Source: Niastella caeni (lineage in GTDB: Bacteria > Bacteroidota > Bacteroidia > Chitinophagales > Chitinophagaceae). Taken from it: 64,000 bases of DNA. Shown piece after piece: positions 55,229 through 64,000 of this stretch; position 1 is the first letter of the stretch, and each line of letters begins with the position of its first letter. The notes beneath the pieces were generated by a model. That model did not search any database. It saw only the letters and a program-made list of their open reading frames with translations, and had not been told where the DNA came from. Location: the NCBI RefSeq assembly GCF_004834005.1, contig NZ_STFF01000001.1:681347-745346 (forward strand). The letters are read 5' to 3'. A program made the translations under genes and the position numbers.

Positions 55229-55323
55229 AAGAAGTAAGGAGTAGGAAGTTGGAAGTAAGAAGTGTTCGAAACTCCAAAGCTCAAGGCAGGTTATAAATAC
55301 AAAGAACTTACGATTTATTTCAA

Positions 55324-55349
55324 TAAAAAAGAGGGGTGGAAACCCCTCT
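55324..55349 (-). terminator. Intrinsic terminator of locus 2
   Basis: Minus-strand stem AGAGGGGT / ACCCCTCT (8 bp, TTCC-type loop) followed by TTTTTATTG, about 40 bp after the lyase stop codon. A TTACATGAACATGTAA palindrome lies next to it at 55360-55375. Confidence 0.9.
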
Positions 55350-55390
55350 ACACTCTGTGTTACATGAACATGTAATGAGAACATTGATCG

Positions 55391-58153
55391 CTATTCCTTA
55401 ATAAATTTCTTCGTTACGCTTTTTGAATTGTTGCTCACTTTAATAAAATATACTCCACTGGGTACCTCGCTTAGTGTAAGCACATATTGCTTACCCGACA
55501 CCGGGAAAGATCTCAATACACGACCTGCTATATCAGATAATGTTACCGTAGCTCCATTTTCAAACTCACTGGCCAGCTTTACAATAAGTTGTGTTACTAT
55601 CGGATTAGGATAAATGATCACTTCATTGGATGGCATATCCAGGGCCGAAATGGTTGTAGCAGGTTCTGTTGCTATTCTTGTTCCCTGTGAAGCGGATGCA
55701 GTAACAGGCACTAACATCCATTGCTGATTATCTGTTCCGTTGTATGTCCATTGGTGAACATTAGCGCCATCGGCCGTTGAAATGCCGCTCACATCAACCG
55801 ATTTACCACTATGCACGGGCGTTATACGGTAATAACCTTCACTGGTTGGGGTAAAATTGAACCGCTGGTTATCACCGCCGGTTGATTGCCAGATCTGAAT
55901 GTTAGCGCCATCGGCTGTTGAAATACCAGCTACATCAAGATATTTTCCGCTTGAAAGACCCACAATCGAATATTTACCATTCCCCGTGTGGGTTACCGTC
56001 CATTTCTGACACGGGCAATCGTTCCATGTAAATTGTTGAACATTGGAGCCATTGGCAGTACCGTTGTTATATACGTCCAGCACTTTGGCGCTGTGCTTTG
56101 CAACGATCTTATATATTCCATTGGGGATAGGCTGTGGTGAACCTGCGGTTAAACTTACATTATCAAAATGAGTGCTGTCTATGGCGCCCGATGAACTGCC
56201 TGAACTTGCAGCCAGCCCGATAAAATAACTGGAAGCCATTGTAAAAGTTGTTGTTCCGATCTGGAACCAGGCTGCGCCATCTAATGATTGATAAGCGGTG
56301 AATGTATTTCCCGACCGTTGGAGGCGAAACCAAACCGGAGTCCACGTAAACTGGTTGCCTTCATTCCAGCCCATCGAGGCGCCGGTAGCTGTTCTTTTAC
56401 CGAATTTTGAATAACGCCAGCCTGCATCACCCAATGTTACTGCTACTGCAGATGCATTTGAATTTAATGATTCGCGTATCAGCAATCCGGTTTTGCTGAG
56501 CGTTCCGCTTATGGTGTAGATGCGTGCTGTAATAGTAACATCACCGTTGACATTTGTATAAGCATAGCTGTAAGAATCCGCTGTACCGCCAATACCGGTG
56601 CCTGAGCCACTAACAATAAAAGTACTGTCGCCTACATTGGCAAAACCGGCGTTACCGGCGGCGCTTACCGTGCCAATATCCTGCCGCAACCAGCCGGCCG
56701 GCAATGATGTAGTGGTAACAGGGGTGGCGCTTACCTGCGTTGAATTGGCGCTTGTGCCCGACTGGTTCTTTGACTGCACTACATAATAATACGTGGTTCC
56801 GGCTGAAATATTGGCATCCGTGTATTCGGTATACGTGTTCTTCGTCCAACCGGCAATGGTTGTATAAGGACCGCCGCTTGCAGTGGCGCGCAGCACATTA
56901 TACCCCTGACAGGTTACACCGCTCGACGCCCATTTTAAAAAAACGCGTTGCATACCTGGTGTGGCAGTCAATGCGGTGGGAACGGGAGGAATAGGCGAAG
57001 GTGGATATGCCGAGGCATTGGCATCGAGTGTAAATGTAAGTGTTCCGTATCCCAGATGATCTATGTCACCGGTTTCAGGGCGCACCACCTGGGCCGCCGC
57101 TTTTACATTAGGTGCAGTTAATCCTTTACGAACAACATAGTGATTATACAGCAGCTCAAAAATGGGTTTATTATCCAACCGTCCATGCCCGTTTAATGAA
57201 GGATAAAACAAATTCCATCCATCGCAGTTCACATAAGGTTTATACGGCACCCATTTCCATAAATTATATGCTGCATTATACTCAGCGCCTGCCAGCAGGC
57301 GGTTATTACTGTAACTATAAATATCAACCCCCTGGTTGTATGCTACCTGGCAGGCATAGGACAGAAACCCTAATCCCAGCATGGCATGCGGCTGATCGCG
57401 GCCACTCTCCTGCCACTGCCCCATGCCATTAGGATGAATATAAGAAACTGCGTTCATGATGCTTCCGTTACCCGCGCCCGACTTATAATAGTTCACACCT
57501 TCGTTGAATTTGGCAGTATCATCGAGCAAAACGCCTATGGCTATTATGGCGCCTACATTACACGCATCCCAGTTGGCAAAGTAATGAGTGGCGCAGGTGT
57601 TGTTATGATCTGTGAGAAAGTTGTGACACACGGGATACAGGTAATTGTTCATCATGTTCTTAAACCTGGTAAAATCGGCAGCGGCCCAACCGGGATAAAT
57701 GCGCATTACTTCAGCAGCCAGCGCAAAATCCATAACGGCAATACCCATTAAACCTGGAATATCGGTGCCACTTGGCACCTGGTTTACAGCGGCACTCCAG
57801 CCGTTCAGGTTTCGCAAGGCACAGGCAGCATAAGTAGTATCGCCTGAAATGTACCAGCGTATGGCGTTGAGGTAGGCTGCATGCGCATCGGCATCGGCTC
57901 GTTGACGGTTCGCTCCCATATTGTCGCGGGGAGCTGCAGAATACGTGTTTTGTGCTTTTGAATCGGTGATCAGCAGGTTCCAGTCTTCGATCCAAGGACT
58001 GGCACTGGCAGCTACCTTTGATTTCATCCGGTCAAGATCAGCCTGCGTATGCAAACCACCGGGATGGACAAAGGTTTGTGCTGTGGCAAAATTTTCAATG
58101 GCAAATAAAACAATTAGCAGGGCTAATAATTTGTGAAAACGGCAATCGTGCAT
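55391..58153 (-). CDS. Multidomain alginate-lyase-family polysaccharide lyase with FN3, lectin-type and T9SS type A domains
   Basis: A 920-residue secreted protein; ATG at 58153 is chosen over 58201 because it begins the signal peptide (LLALLIVLFAIENFATAQ). In order: alginate_lyase-type (alpha/alpha)-barrel (about 30-350) with THYFANWDACNVGAIIAIG and GQWQESGRDQPHAMLGLG motifs; FN3 domain (about 385-475; GYNVLRATASGGPYTTIAGW); a LamG/DUF1349-like jelly roll (about 485-670); ricin B-type lectin (about 675-820, with repeated GKYLDVAGISTADGANIQIW and GKSVDVSGISTADGANVHQW); a type A T9SS sorting domain (last 75 residues, VIIYPNPIVTQLIVKL). Probably a surface lyase on a uronic-acid polymer such as alginate or glucuronan. 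Substrate is not settled. Confidence 0.88.
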   Translation of the reverse strand: MHDCRFHKLLALLIVLFAIENFATAQTFVHPGGLHTQADLDRMKSKVAASASPWIEDWNLLITDSKAQNTYSAAPRDNMGANRQRADADAHAAYLNAIRWYISGDTTYAACALRNLNGWSAAVNQVPSGTDIPGLMGIAVMDFALAAEVMRIYPGWAAADFTRFKNMMNNYLYPVCHNFLTDHNNTCATHYFANWDACNVGAIIAIGVLLDDTAKFNEGVNYYKSGAGNGSIMNAVSYIHPNGMGQWQESGRDQPHAMLGLGFLSYACQVAYNQGVDIYSYSNNRLLAGAEYNAAYNLWKWVPYKPYVNCDGWNLFYPSLNGHGRLDNKPIFELLYNHYVVRKGLTAPNVKAAAQVVRPETGDIDHLGYGTLTFTLDANASAYPPSPIPPVPTALTATPGMQRVFLKWASSGVTCQGYNVLRATASGGPYTTIAGWTKNTYTEYTDANISAGTTYYYVVQSKNQSGTSANSTQVSATPVTTTSLPAGWLRQDIGTVSAAGNAGFANVGDSTFIVSGSGTGIGGTADSYSYAYTNVNGDVTITARIYTISGTLSKTGLLIRESLNSNASAVAVTLGDAGWRYSKFGKRTATGASMGWNEGNQFTWTPVWFRLQRSGNTFTAYQSLDGAAWFQIGTTTFTMASSYFIGLAASSGSSSGAIDSTHFDNVSLTAGSPQPIPNGIYKIVAKHSAKVLDVYNNGTANGSNVQQFTWNDCPCQKWTVTHTGNGKYSIVGLSSGKYLDVAGISTADGANIQIWQSTGGDNQRFNFTPTSEGYYRITPVHSGKSVDVSGISTADGANVHQWTYNGTDNQQWMLVPVTASASQGTRIATEPATTISALDMPSNEVIIYPNPIVTQLIVKLASEFENGATVTLSDIAGRVLRSFPVSGKQYVLTLSEVPSGVYFIKVSNNSKSVTKKFIKE

Positions 58154-58263
58154 CTGTTTAATTTTTAGGTCATCGTTGTGGATTATAAAAAATGTCCTCA
58201 CACTACAAACCGAAGCACACTAATGCTATTCATTTTTCCAGGCTATTCTAAAATTTCAGGTGA

Positions 58264-59574
58264 TCATTCAAGAGAATAGAGTAAAGTGCCAAATCCCAGT
58301 TGATCGAACCCGCCACTGTTTGGTCCGTAATCACCGCCACCACCCTCGGGTTGTGCTTTTTGCACGCCTAAAGCGGTGTAAGTGGTATTCAACTGCGGCA
58401 CCTTTTTAATCTTTGCATAGTGATTGTAGATCATTGCCCACATGGGTCTCATCGTTCCTCTTCCACCTGAACCTATTTCAGGTAGTAAAGTGGTTTTCAC
58501 TCCACAGCCGTTCCAGGGGTCGCCTTCGTGCCAGCTATACTGATAATAAGGCACACTTAAATTGGCCACATTGTATCTTGCCACATACTCGCTTGCTTTT
58601 AAAACAATATTGTTCCTGAAACCCCATAGATCATCTCCCTGGTTCCAGGCAAGCTGACAAATAGTAGTTAATAATGCTAACGATAATGTACAGTGGCCCT
58701 GATCTCTTCCGCTTTCCTGCATTTCGGCCATTGTGGAATCAGCGCCTGGAAATACATGAAAAATGGTTTTATAATTATTGCCATTGCCCAGCCCGCGTTG
58801 ATAATAGTTGATCACATAATTGTAGATGCTGCGGTTATCGGTTAAAATGCCAATGGCCATAGCACTCGCCATGTTACACAGGTCCCAGTTAGACCATGCA
58901 TGTTCCGGATGACAACCAAAATGACCCGATAAAAAACTATAATTAATGGGGTACCACACATTGAGCATCCATTGCTTGAACTTTGTAAAATCAGCTGCCT
59001 GCCATCCAGGGAAGTCTCTCAGCAATTCACCGGCTACGGCAAATGCATACCCGTAGATCCCTGCACCAAGCGCCACATTTGAATTGCCGCTCAACTTTGT
59101 ACAGGTATTTGCCCAGGCATTCAGAATAGTTACTGCCGTGCGTGCGTAAATAGTATCCGTGGAGATCTTCCATCTCAGCGCCAATTGATAAGCGGCGTGC
59201 GCATCGTTCATGGCGCGCGAATAATTATCAGGGTCCGGCTCCTCGGCACTGTTGCCGCCGCGTACAAGCTTTACTGTTGGATTGGCTACATAACTCGTTT
59301 GTGCATGGGAATTGGCAACCAACTTTTGCCAGCCGCTAAACCACGGTTCTGCCTGTGCGCTCACCTTTTGCCTGATGCGGGTAAAATCTGCCTGTGTATT
59401 CAAACCGCCTTCATGCTTCATAGGGGTAGTCGGCGATAAAGTATCTATATATTTCACAACAACGTTATCATCATCAGTGCTTCCTCCACTATCGCCGTTC
59501 TTTTTGCAGCAGACTGCGCAAAACAGGCAGGCCATGATTATAACGGGCAGACAGATACGTTTTAAATGGTTCAT
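58264..59574 (-). CDS. Alginate-lyase-family lipoprotein, paralogue of the multidomain lyase
   Basis: A 436-residue lipoprotein (lipobox CAVCCKKN) with only the catalytic domain. It shares the motifs of the neighbouring lyase: GGLNTQADFTRIRQKVSAQAEPW, SWSNWDLCNMASAMAIGIL-type (PEHAWSNWDLCN), EMQESGRDQGHCTLSLALL, and CQLAWNQGDDLW. The shared NWD.CN and QESGRDQ.H blocks are likely active-site residues. A membrane-anchored partner to the secreted lyase is inferred: one cuts outside, the other at the surface or periplasm. A 62-bp gap separates it from the downstream lyase's open frame. Confidence 0.86.
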   Translation of the reverse strand: MNHLKRICLPVIIMACLFCAVCCKKNGDSGGSTDDDNVVVKYIDTLSPTTPMKHEGGLNTQADFTRIRQKVSAQAEPWFSGWQKLVANSHAQTSYVANPTVKLVRGGNSAEEPDPDNYSRAMNDAHAAYQLALRWKISTDTIYARTAVTILNAWANTCTKLSGNSNVALGAGIYGYAFAVAGELLRDFPGWQAADFTKFKQWMLNVWYPINYSFLSGHFGCHPEHAWSNWDLCNMASAMAIGILTDNRSIYNYVINYYQRGLGNGNNYKTIFHVFPGADSTMAEMQESGRDQGHCTLSLALLTTICQLAWNQGDDLWGFRNNIVLKASEYVARYNVANLSVPYYQYSWHEGDPWNGCGVKTTLLPEIGSGGRGTMRPMWAMIYNHYAKIKKVPQLNTTYTALGVQKAQPEGGGGDYGPNSGGFDQLGFGTLLYSLE

Positions 59575-59616
59575 ACTTTATTTAAAATTGATGAACAATA
59601 TTTTTCAAAGGATTGA

Positions 59617-59654
59617 ATATAGCCCCGTCAATTCTGAGAAAAGCGGGGCTATAT
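59617..59654. other. Perfect 11-bp inverted repeat within locus 2
   Basis: ATATAGCCCCG (59617-59627) and CGGGGCTATAT (59644-59654) flank a 16-nt loop, between the TIG-protein and lipoprotein-lyase genes. It lacks a T-run on the minus strand. It could reduce expression of downstream lyases by partial termination or stabilise processed mRNA ends. Confidence 0.55.
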
Positions 59655-59677
59655 AAATCTGTTTAACAATAATATGC

Positions 59678-60898
59678 TTAGTTCTTAACCAGTTTTATCC
59701 AGTCAACTCTTATATAGCAACCGGGGTTTGCCGTTCCATTACCCCATGCCAGGTTTGCCAAAAATCCTATTGAAACAACCTGTGATGAAGAGACCGTAAA
59801 ATTGAGCGTTTTGGTTTCAGTAACATTCGGCGTTGTGGCGCCTACATTTGATGGGTTCGCCAACGCTACCGATGCCAAAGCAGAAGACAAATTGGCCAGG
59901 GTTGGAATGCCGCTGCTACCAGTTGCCACTGCCAGGTGAACGGTAGAATTTTGCTGAACTTCTGAATAATACTTAACCGATAATGTATAACTGCCGGCAG
60001 GTAAAGGCATGGAAGTTGTTTGATAGATGATGCCATCAGTAATGGGGGTATTACTCCATGTTTCCCAACAAATGGTTCCGGCAAGTCCTCCGGAAGGCGC
60101 ATCTTTGGAATACCCGCCTACACCGCTTTTATTCTTTGTTGCGGTATTGGTGACCCATGGGGCAGCCAGGGTTCCCCACCTGTTCGAAACCAATGCGGTA
60201 CTGGTAGTAAAGCCACCGCCTTTTGTAGTATCCCCGGTATTGCTTAAAAAGTAAGGCGTAATATTACCGGGTGCATTGGGATTTATTATTGCAGGTGTTG
60301 CGGTAAGGGTCAACCCACCAATGGTGAGCGTTACATTGCCTGAGGAAAATCCGGCAGGAGCAATAGCTTTGATCAGCGTATCATTATAAAAAGGAACGTT
60401 GGTAGCCGTTGTTCCACTGACTTTTATTACCGCTTTGGTAGCATCTGTTCCAAAACGGAGGCCTTTTAAGTAAAGCGTATCGCCGGGAAATGCAACATTG
60501 GTTTGTGCATTTTTCGATGCAACGGAATTGATCACCGGCGCAGCTATCACTGTATACGTTCCAACTGAATCCAATTTTGTTGTCCATACCTGAAGGCTTA
60601 CTTTGCCCGATACCGCATTCGCCGGTACCTGCACTACTATTTGATTGCCATTAGAGCTAACAATACTGGTTGCCTGTATGCCGCCAAACCAAACTTTTAC
60701 CGCTCCTGTGAGTGTATCAAAATCACTCCCGGTTATGGTAATATTGGTAGTAGGGTAACCAGATGCCGGGCTTAAACCAGTGGGTTTTGGTGCAGGGTGC
60801 GTAAACTCCCTGAATTGCGGCCCCTTTTCGCAACCCGCTATTATAAAGATGGCTATTGCTGTTATGAAGCCAACTGAACAGATCAATTTATTTGTCAT
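59678..60898 (-). CDS. IPT/TIG-domain lipoprotein, likely surface glycan-binding protein
   Basis: A 406-residue lipoprotein (lipobox IIAGC, Cys23). Two IPT/TIG domains follow (SPASGYPTTNITITGSDFD, about 38-118; and INSVASKNAQTNVAFPGDTLYLKG, about 120-205), then a 190-residue C-terminal beta-sandwich of carbohydrate-binding type (PLPAGSYTLSVKYYSEVQQ, GCYIRVDWIKLVKN). This layout and its place right after SusD match surface glycan-binding proteins (SusE/F position). It would help hold the polysaccharide at the surface. No catalytic motif is seen. Confidence 0.85.
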   Translation of the reverse strand: MTNKLICSVGFITAIAIFIIAGCEKGPQFREFTHPAPKPTGLSPASGYPTTNITITGSDFDTLTGAVKVWFGGIQATSIVSSNGNQIVVQVPANAVSGKVSLQVWTTKLDSVGTYTVIAAPVINSVASKNAQTNVAFPGDTLYLKGLRFGTDATKAVIKVSGTTATNVPFYNDTLIKAIAPAGFSSGNVTLTIGGLTLTATPAIINPNAPGNITPYFLSNTGDTTKGGGFTTSTALVSNRWGTLAAPWVTNTATKNKSGVGGYSKDAPSGGLAGTICWETWSNTPITDGIIYQTTSMPLPAGSYTLSVKYYSEVQQNSTVHLAVATGSSGIPTLANLSSALASVALANPSNVGATTPNVTETKTLNFTVSSSQVVSIGFLANLAWGNGTANPGCYIRVDWIKLVKN

Positions 60899-60941
60899 AA
60901 GCTTTTTTTAAATGAATGGTAAATCCCGGATCACGTGCTCA

Positions 60942-62732
60942 TCAATAGCCGGGATTCTGAAGCAGTTTTGGATTATATGTCATCTGTGTTACAGGAATGG
61001 GGAACAGATAATGCTTTTTAGCGATCGTATGATTTGCTTTGCTGTCTATTACAATACATTTCAAATTGCCAGCTGCCGTTTGTACTGTTTCTTCGCCAAA
61101 CACATACGATGAAGCCTTATACTTTGCAGCAATAACACTGTCGGCCCCGGTAGATGAAGCAGTTTTGAAATCAGTGGTATAACCTGCGCCGCCTACTACC
61201 ATTCCCAGGCGGGAAGGATTCAGGGCAGCTTCCAGGATACCCCAGCGCTTCAGATCGTCGAAACGTTTACCCTCCCGGTACAGTTCCACTCCTCTCTCCC
61301 TTCTTATTTCTTCTTTCATATTCAGGCCATTTGCTGTTGCCAATGCATTGGTAAGCTTTGCCACTCCTGCACGGTCTCTGAGCAAGTTGATAGAAGCATC
61401 CAACTGGGCGTCGGAGATGGAACCGTTCAGTTCCACCAACGCTTCAGCATATGTCAAAAACACTTCGGCCAAACGGATAATGGGAAAGTTAGCCGACTCG
61501 GTATTATCGGTCCTGCGGGTGCCATAACCATATACGGCAAATTTGGCATTTCCATAGCCGCTGGCGCCAAGGCTGCCATAGTCTAATGATACATTGGTGG
61601 GAGCAGCTCCATTGCCGAACAGGTAACTGATCAACCGCAGGTCCCTGTTCTTAAACTCGTCGCCGGCTTTATGATAGCCCTGAAACTGAGTCGACTTATC
61701 TATAGGCAAACCATCTTTACAAACAGCCAGATCTACAAATTTGCGGCTGGGATATAATTGCCAGGTTGTCCATGTAATATTCCTATTGGCTTTTTTAAGC
61801 GTATAGTCATAGACAGTATATAAAATAAACTCGTTATTGGTAGTTTTATCAAAGCCACCGGGATTGCTTCCTGCATCTTCCAGGTTGAACAGGTACCACG
61901 AACTGGCGTTTGCCATACTGGTTACTGCATTCTTGTTCCAGATCGAATAGCCACCGTTCTTCATAACATCTTCGCACATAGCTACGGCATCAGCCAAATA
62001 CTTATTTATATTGGCAGCATCATATCCGGCTTTTCCTGCGCCTACCGATGTGCCATCACCATCAGGGTCCTGGCCAACATATCTTTCCCATGTTGCTTCA
62101 TACAGGTCAACCTGGGCTTTAACGGCTTCGGCCGCCCATTTACTTACCCTGCCTTTGTCGGCAGCAGGTATCGTTTGCTCAGAAGGCAGTTTTGCAATGG
62201 CCACATCAAGGTCAGCTAAAATTTGCTTTACTACTTCGTAGCGACTGTTACGCGGCACATATAGTTCAGGAGAATTCACGTCCAATACGGTGGTTACAAC
62301 AGGCACGCCACCGTACGTTTTTAGCAGGTTGAAATAGTTGAAGGCCCTGAAGAAGTACGCCTCACCCATATACTGGCTGATATCGCCCGTGCCGGTATAT
62401 GCTTCTCCTTTTGAGATCAGGATATTGCAACTGCGAATGCCTGCATAATTCCAGTTTGCACTGGTGCTGGTAGCAATGGTGCCGTGGCCGAGATCGTAGC
62501 CATTACCATTAGCATTGGCCGACAGATCGGAATTATTATCCATGGTACCAAAATCCCAGCCGGGTAACTGACCATAAAAGTTAGTTGCGTACGCCTTAAA
62601 ATCACCGGGCTGCTTAAAGTAAACCGCATCGGTAAACATCGCCGTTGGCTCCAGGTCAATAAAATTCTTTTTACATGAGACGGCGCACAGGGATAAACTG
62701 CCAAATATAATATAGTTAAGTACTTTTTTCAT
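60942..62732 (-). CDS. susD: SusD/RagB family glycan-binding lipoprotein (locus 2)
   Basis: A 596-residue outer-membrane lipoprotein (lipobox CAVSCKKN, Cys20; NFIDLEPTAMFTDAVYF start). Helical SusD features: GEAYFFRAFNYFNLLKTYGGVPVV, RLAEVFLTYAEALVELNG, and the C-terminal ERGVELYREGKRFDDLKRWG and YLFPIPVTQMTYNPKLLQNPGY ending. It is 20 bp after susC. It should capture the uronic-acid polymer fragments made by the lyases encoded downstream. Confidence 0.96.
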   Translation of the reverse strand: MKKVLNYIIFGSLSLCAVSCKKNFIDLEPTAMFTDAVYFKQPGDFKAYATNFYGQLPGWDFGTMDNNSDLSANANGNGYDLGHGTIATSTSANWNYAGIRSCNILISKGEAYTGTGDISQYMGEAYFFRAFNYFNLLKTYGGVPVVTTVLDVNSPELYVPRNSRYEVVKQILADLDVAIAKLPSEQTIPAADKGRVSKWAAEAVKAQVDLYEATWERYVGQDPDGDGTSVGAGKAGYDAANINKYLADAVAMCEDVMKNGGYSIWNKNAVTSMANASSWYLFNLEDAGSNPGGFDKTTNNEFILYTVYDYTLKKANRNITWTTWQLYPSRKFVDLAVCKDGLPIDKSTQFQGYHKAGDEFKNRDLRLISYLFGNGAAPTNVSLDYGSLGASGYGNAKFAVYGYGTRRTDNTESANFPIIRLAEVFLTYAEALVELNGSISDAQLDASINLLRDRAGVAKLTNALATANGLNMKEEIRRERGVELYREGKRFDDLKRWGILEAALNPSRLGMVVGGAGYTTDFKTASSTGADSVIAAKYKASSYVFGEETVQTAAGNLKCIVIDSKANHTIAKKHYLFPIPVTQMTYNPKLLQNPGY

Positions 62733-62752
62733 GTTCGAATAATTTCAGTTTT

Positions 62753-64000
62753 TTAAAATCCAACGTTTACGCCAAACGACCAGGTCCTGGCAAAAGGATA
62801 ACCTGCGTTTTGAGAAGTTTCACCCATTTCAGGATCAAATCCATCTTTGATATGCGCCAGTTCCCACAAATCGTTTCCTGAGAAATAGAATCTCACTTTT
62901 TCGAGCTTTGCTTTCTTAATTAAAGATTGCGGCAGGCTATAGCCTACGATCAAAGTTTTCAAACGAACATACCGGTTATTCTGTAACATGAAATCGTTGT
63001 TGGCATAGTTCCATCTTGCACGGTTTGGATTCACCGTTAAGCGGGGGAAAATAGCATCGGTATTCTCTGCTGTCCAGGTTTGCCCCAGGAACTTGGGGTT
63101 CTGGTTGGTAAAGAGGGCATTGAATGGATAGGCCATATAACCATTGCGCATCATCAATTGCTTTAACTGACCCTGGAAAAATGCGTTCAAATCAAAACCT
63201 TTCCAGGAACCGCCCAGATTTATACCGAATGTGTAATGCGGCGTTCCATCACCTGCATATACCAACGAACTCTTTTGGTTGCCGGTGCCTGTAATACTGC
63301 CGGAGCCTGCTACATCCACCTTCTTTGTATCGCCAGGACGCAGGGCTACAGCCAGATTGTTTTGCGGATAGGCAGCCAGGTCGCCGCTGGAGCCATATGC
63401 TGCATAATAAGCGTCCACTTCTTTCTGATCGGCGAAATAACCATCTGTTTTATAAACAAACCAGGGTTGAAAAGGCAGTCCGTTTACGATACCATTTCTT
63501 CCGGCACCGTAGCCATCGGCACCCTGAACACCGGTAACCCTGGTTTTTGTATTGCTCATGTTAATTGCAATATTGTACGACCAGTCTTTCTTCGTTTCAT
63601 TCCACTTCAGAATTACTTCCCATCCTTTGGTATTGAAATGGCCGCTATTGGTTGGGGGCGCACTGCCACCCAACACAGAAGGATAGTTTACGTTGATCAA
63701 CATTCCGATGTTATCCTTGGTAAAATATTCTACTGTGGAAGACAGCCGGTTGTTAAAGAAACCCAATTCAAGCGCTACGTTCTTTTGCTCTACTCTTTCC
63801 CACGTTCTGGAATAGCTGATCAAACCATTGTTAAGCAAGGAAGAAGAATTCTGCAAAGCTGCAGGCGATCCCAGTACCGTTGTACCCATTCTTACCAATG
63901 ATAAGTAGTCAAATTCGCCAAGCCCTGCAGCCTGGTTACCCGAACTACCATAGCTTGCTCTTAATTTACCGTAATTAAGTATAGAAGTAATGTTGCTTAA
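62753..64000 (-). CDS. susC: SusC/RagA family TonB-linked transporter (locus 2), 5' end cut by window edge
   Basis: The C-terminal part of a SusC transporter. Reading frame is open to the right edge: before the first in-window start-like codon (TTG at 63898) it continues LSNITSILNYGKLRASYGSSG, a typical SusC barrel segment, so the true start is outside. About 415 codons are visible, ending in the canonical PFARTWSFGVNVGF. Barrel strands such as WSYNIAINMSNTKTRVTGVQG and NAFFQGQLKQLMMRNGYM-like blocks are seen. Plug and regulatory domains lie outside the window. It heads locus 2. Confidence 0.95.
   Translation of the reverse strand, partial: LSNITSILNYGKLRASYGSSGNQAAGLGEFDYLSLVRMGTTVLGSPAALQNSSSLLNNGLISYSRTWERVEQKNVALELGFFNNRLSSTVEYFTKDNIGMLINVNYPSVLGGSAPPTNSGHFNTKGWEVILKWNETKKDWSYNIAINMSNTKTRVTGVQGADGYGAGRNGIVNGLPFQPWFVYKTDGYFADQKEVDAYYAAYGSSGDLAAYPQNNLAVALRPGDTKKVDVAGSGSITGTGNQKSSLVYAGDGTPHYTFGINLGGSWKGFDLNAFFQGQLKQLMMRNGYMAYPFNALFTNQNPKFLGQTWTAENTDAIFPRLTVNPNRARWNYANNDFMLQNNRYVRLKTLIVGYSLPQSLIKKAKLEKVRFYFSGNDLWELAHIKDGFDPEMGETSQNAGYPFARTWSFGVNVGF

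Overview
The window reads as chromosomal DNA of a Bacteroidota member, most likely family Chitinophagaceae (Chitinophaga/Niastella-like). The evidence is SusC/SusD pairs, a hybrid two-component regulator with propeller repeats, type IX secretion sorting domains (types A and B), a PorP/SprF protein, and a Bacteroidota-style dcw cluster whose MurE has the DNPR meso-DAP motif. Genus placement is inference. No tRNA, rRNA, CRISPR array, phage gene or transposase was seen.

Region 1 (1-8.9 kb, minus strand) is the start of the division/cell-wall cluster: mraZ, rsmH, ftsL, ftsI, murE, mraY and murD, the last cut by the left edge. Unusually, rsmH-ftsL and ftsL-ftsI are separated by low-complexity spacers. 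Region 2 (9-17.9 kb) is mixed housekeeping: a DUF3052 protein between long direct repeats, queA overlapping tail-to-tail with an orphan histidine kinase, a YqgE/AlgH protein, an outer-membrane barrel next to a DUF4136 lipoprotein, and recG without an AUG start. Region 3 (18.1-26.8 kb) holds two tandem paralogous giant secreted proteins (SBBP-type propeller, four PKD domains, type B sorting domain) with a PorP/SprF partner between them.

Region 4 (26.9-41.8 kb, mostly minus) has two aldo/keto reductases, a divergent GH2 protein, a one-protein hybrid sensor/regulator, proBA, a CvpA-CAP fusion, a secreted unknown, and two tiny lipoproteins of 55 and 59 residues. Region 5 (42-64 kb) is carbohydrate acquisition. 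Locus 1 is SusC-SusD-GH92-GH28. Next comes a myo-inositol module (eukaryote-type inositol oxygenase, divergent LacI regulator, sodium/solute symporter, two-helix mini-protein). Locus 2 is SusC (cut by the right edge), SusD, a TIG-domain lipoprotein and two related lyases of the alginate/glucuronan-lyase type. A plausible shared theme is uronic acids: inositol oxygenase makes D-glucuronate, the lyases would release unsaturated uronates, and GH28 acts on galacturonic-acid polymers.

The strongest unexplained structure lies between the genes. Several families of short dispersed repeats sit right at gene ends and sometimes supply stop codons, or the only start-like codons, of neighbouring genes.
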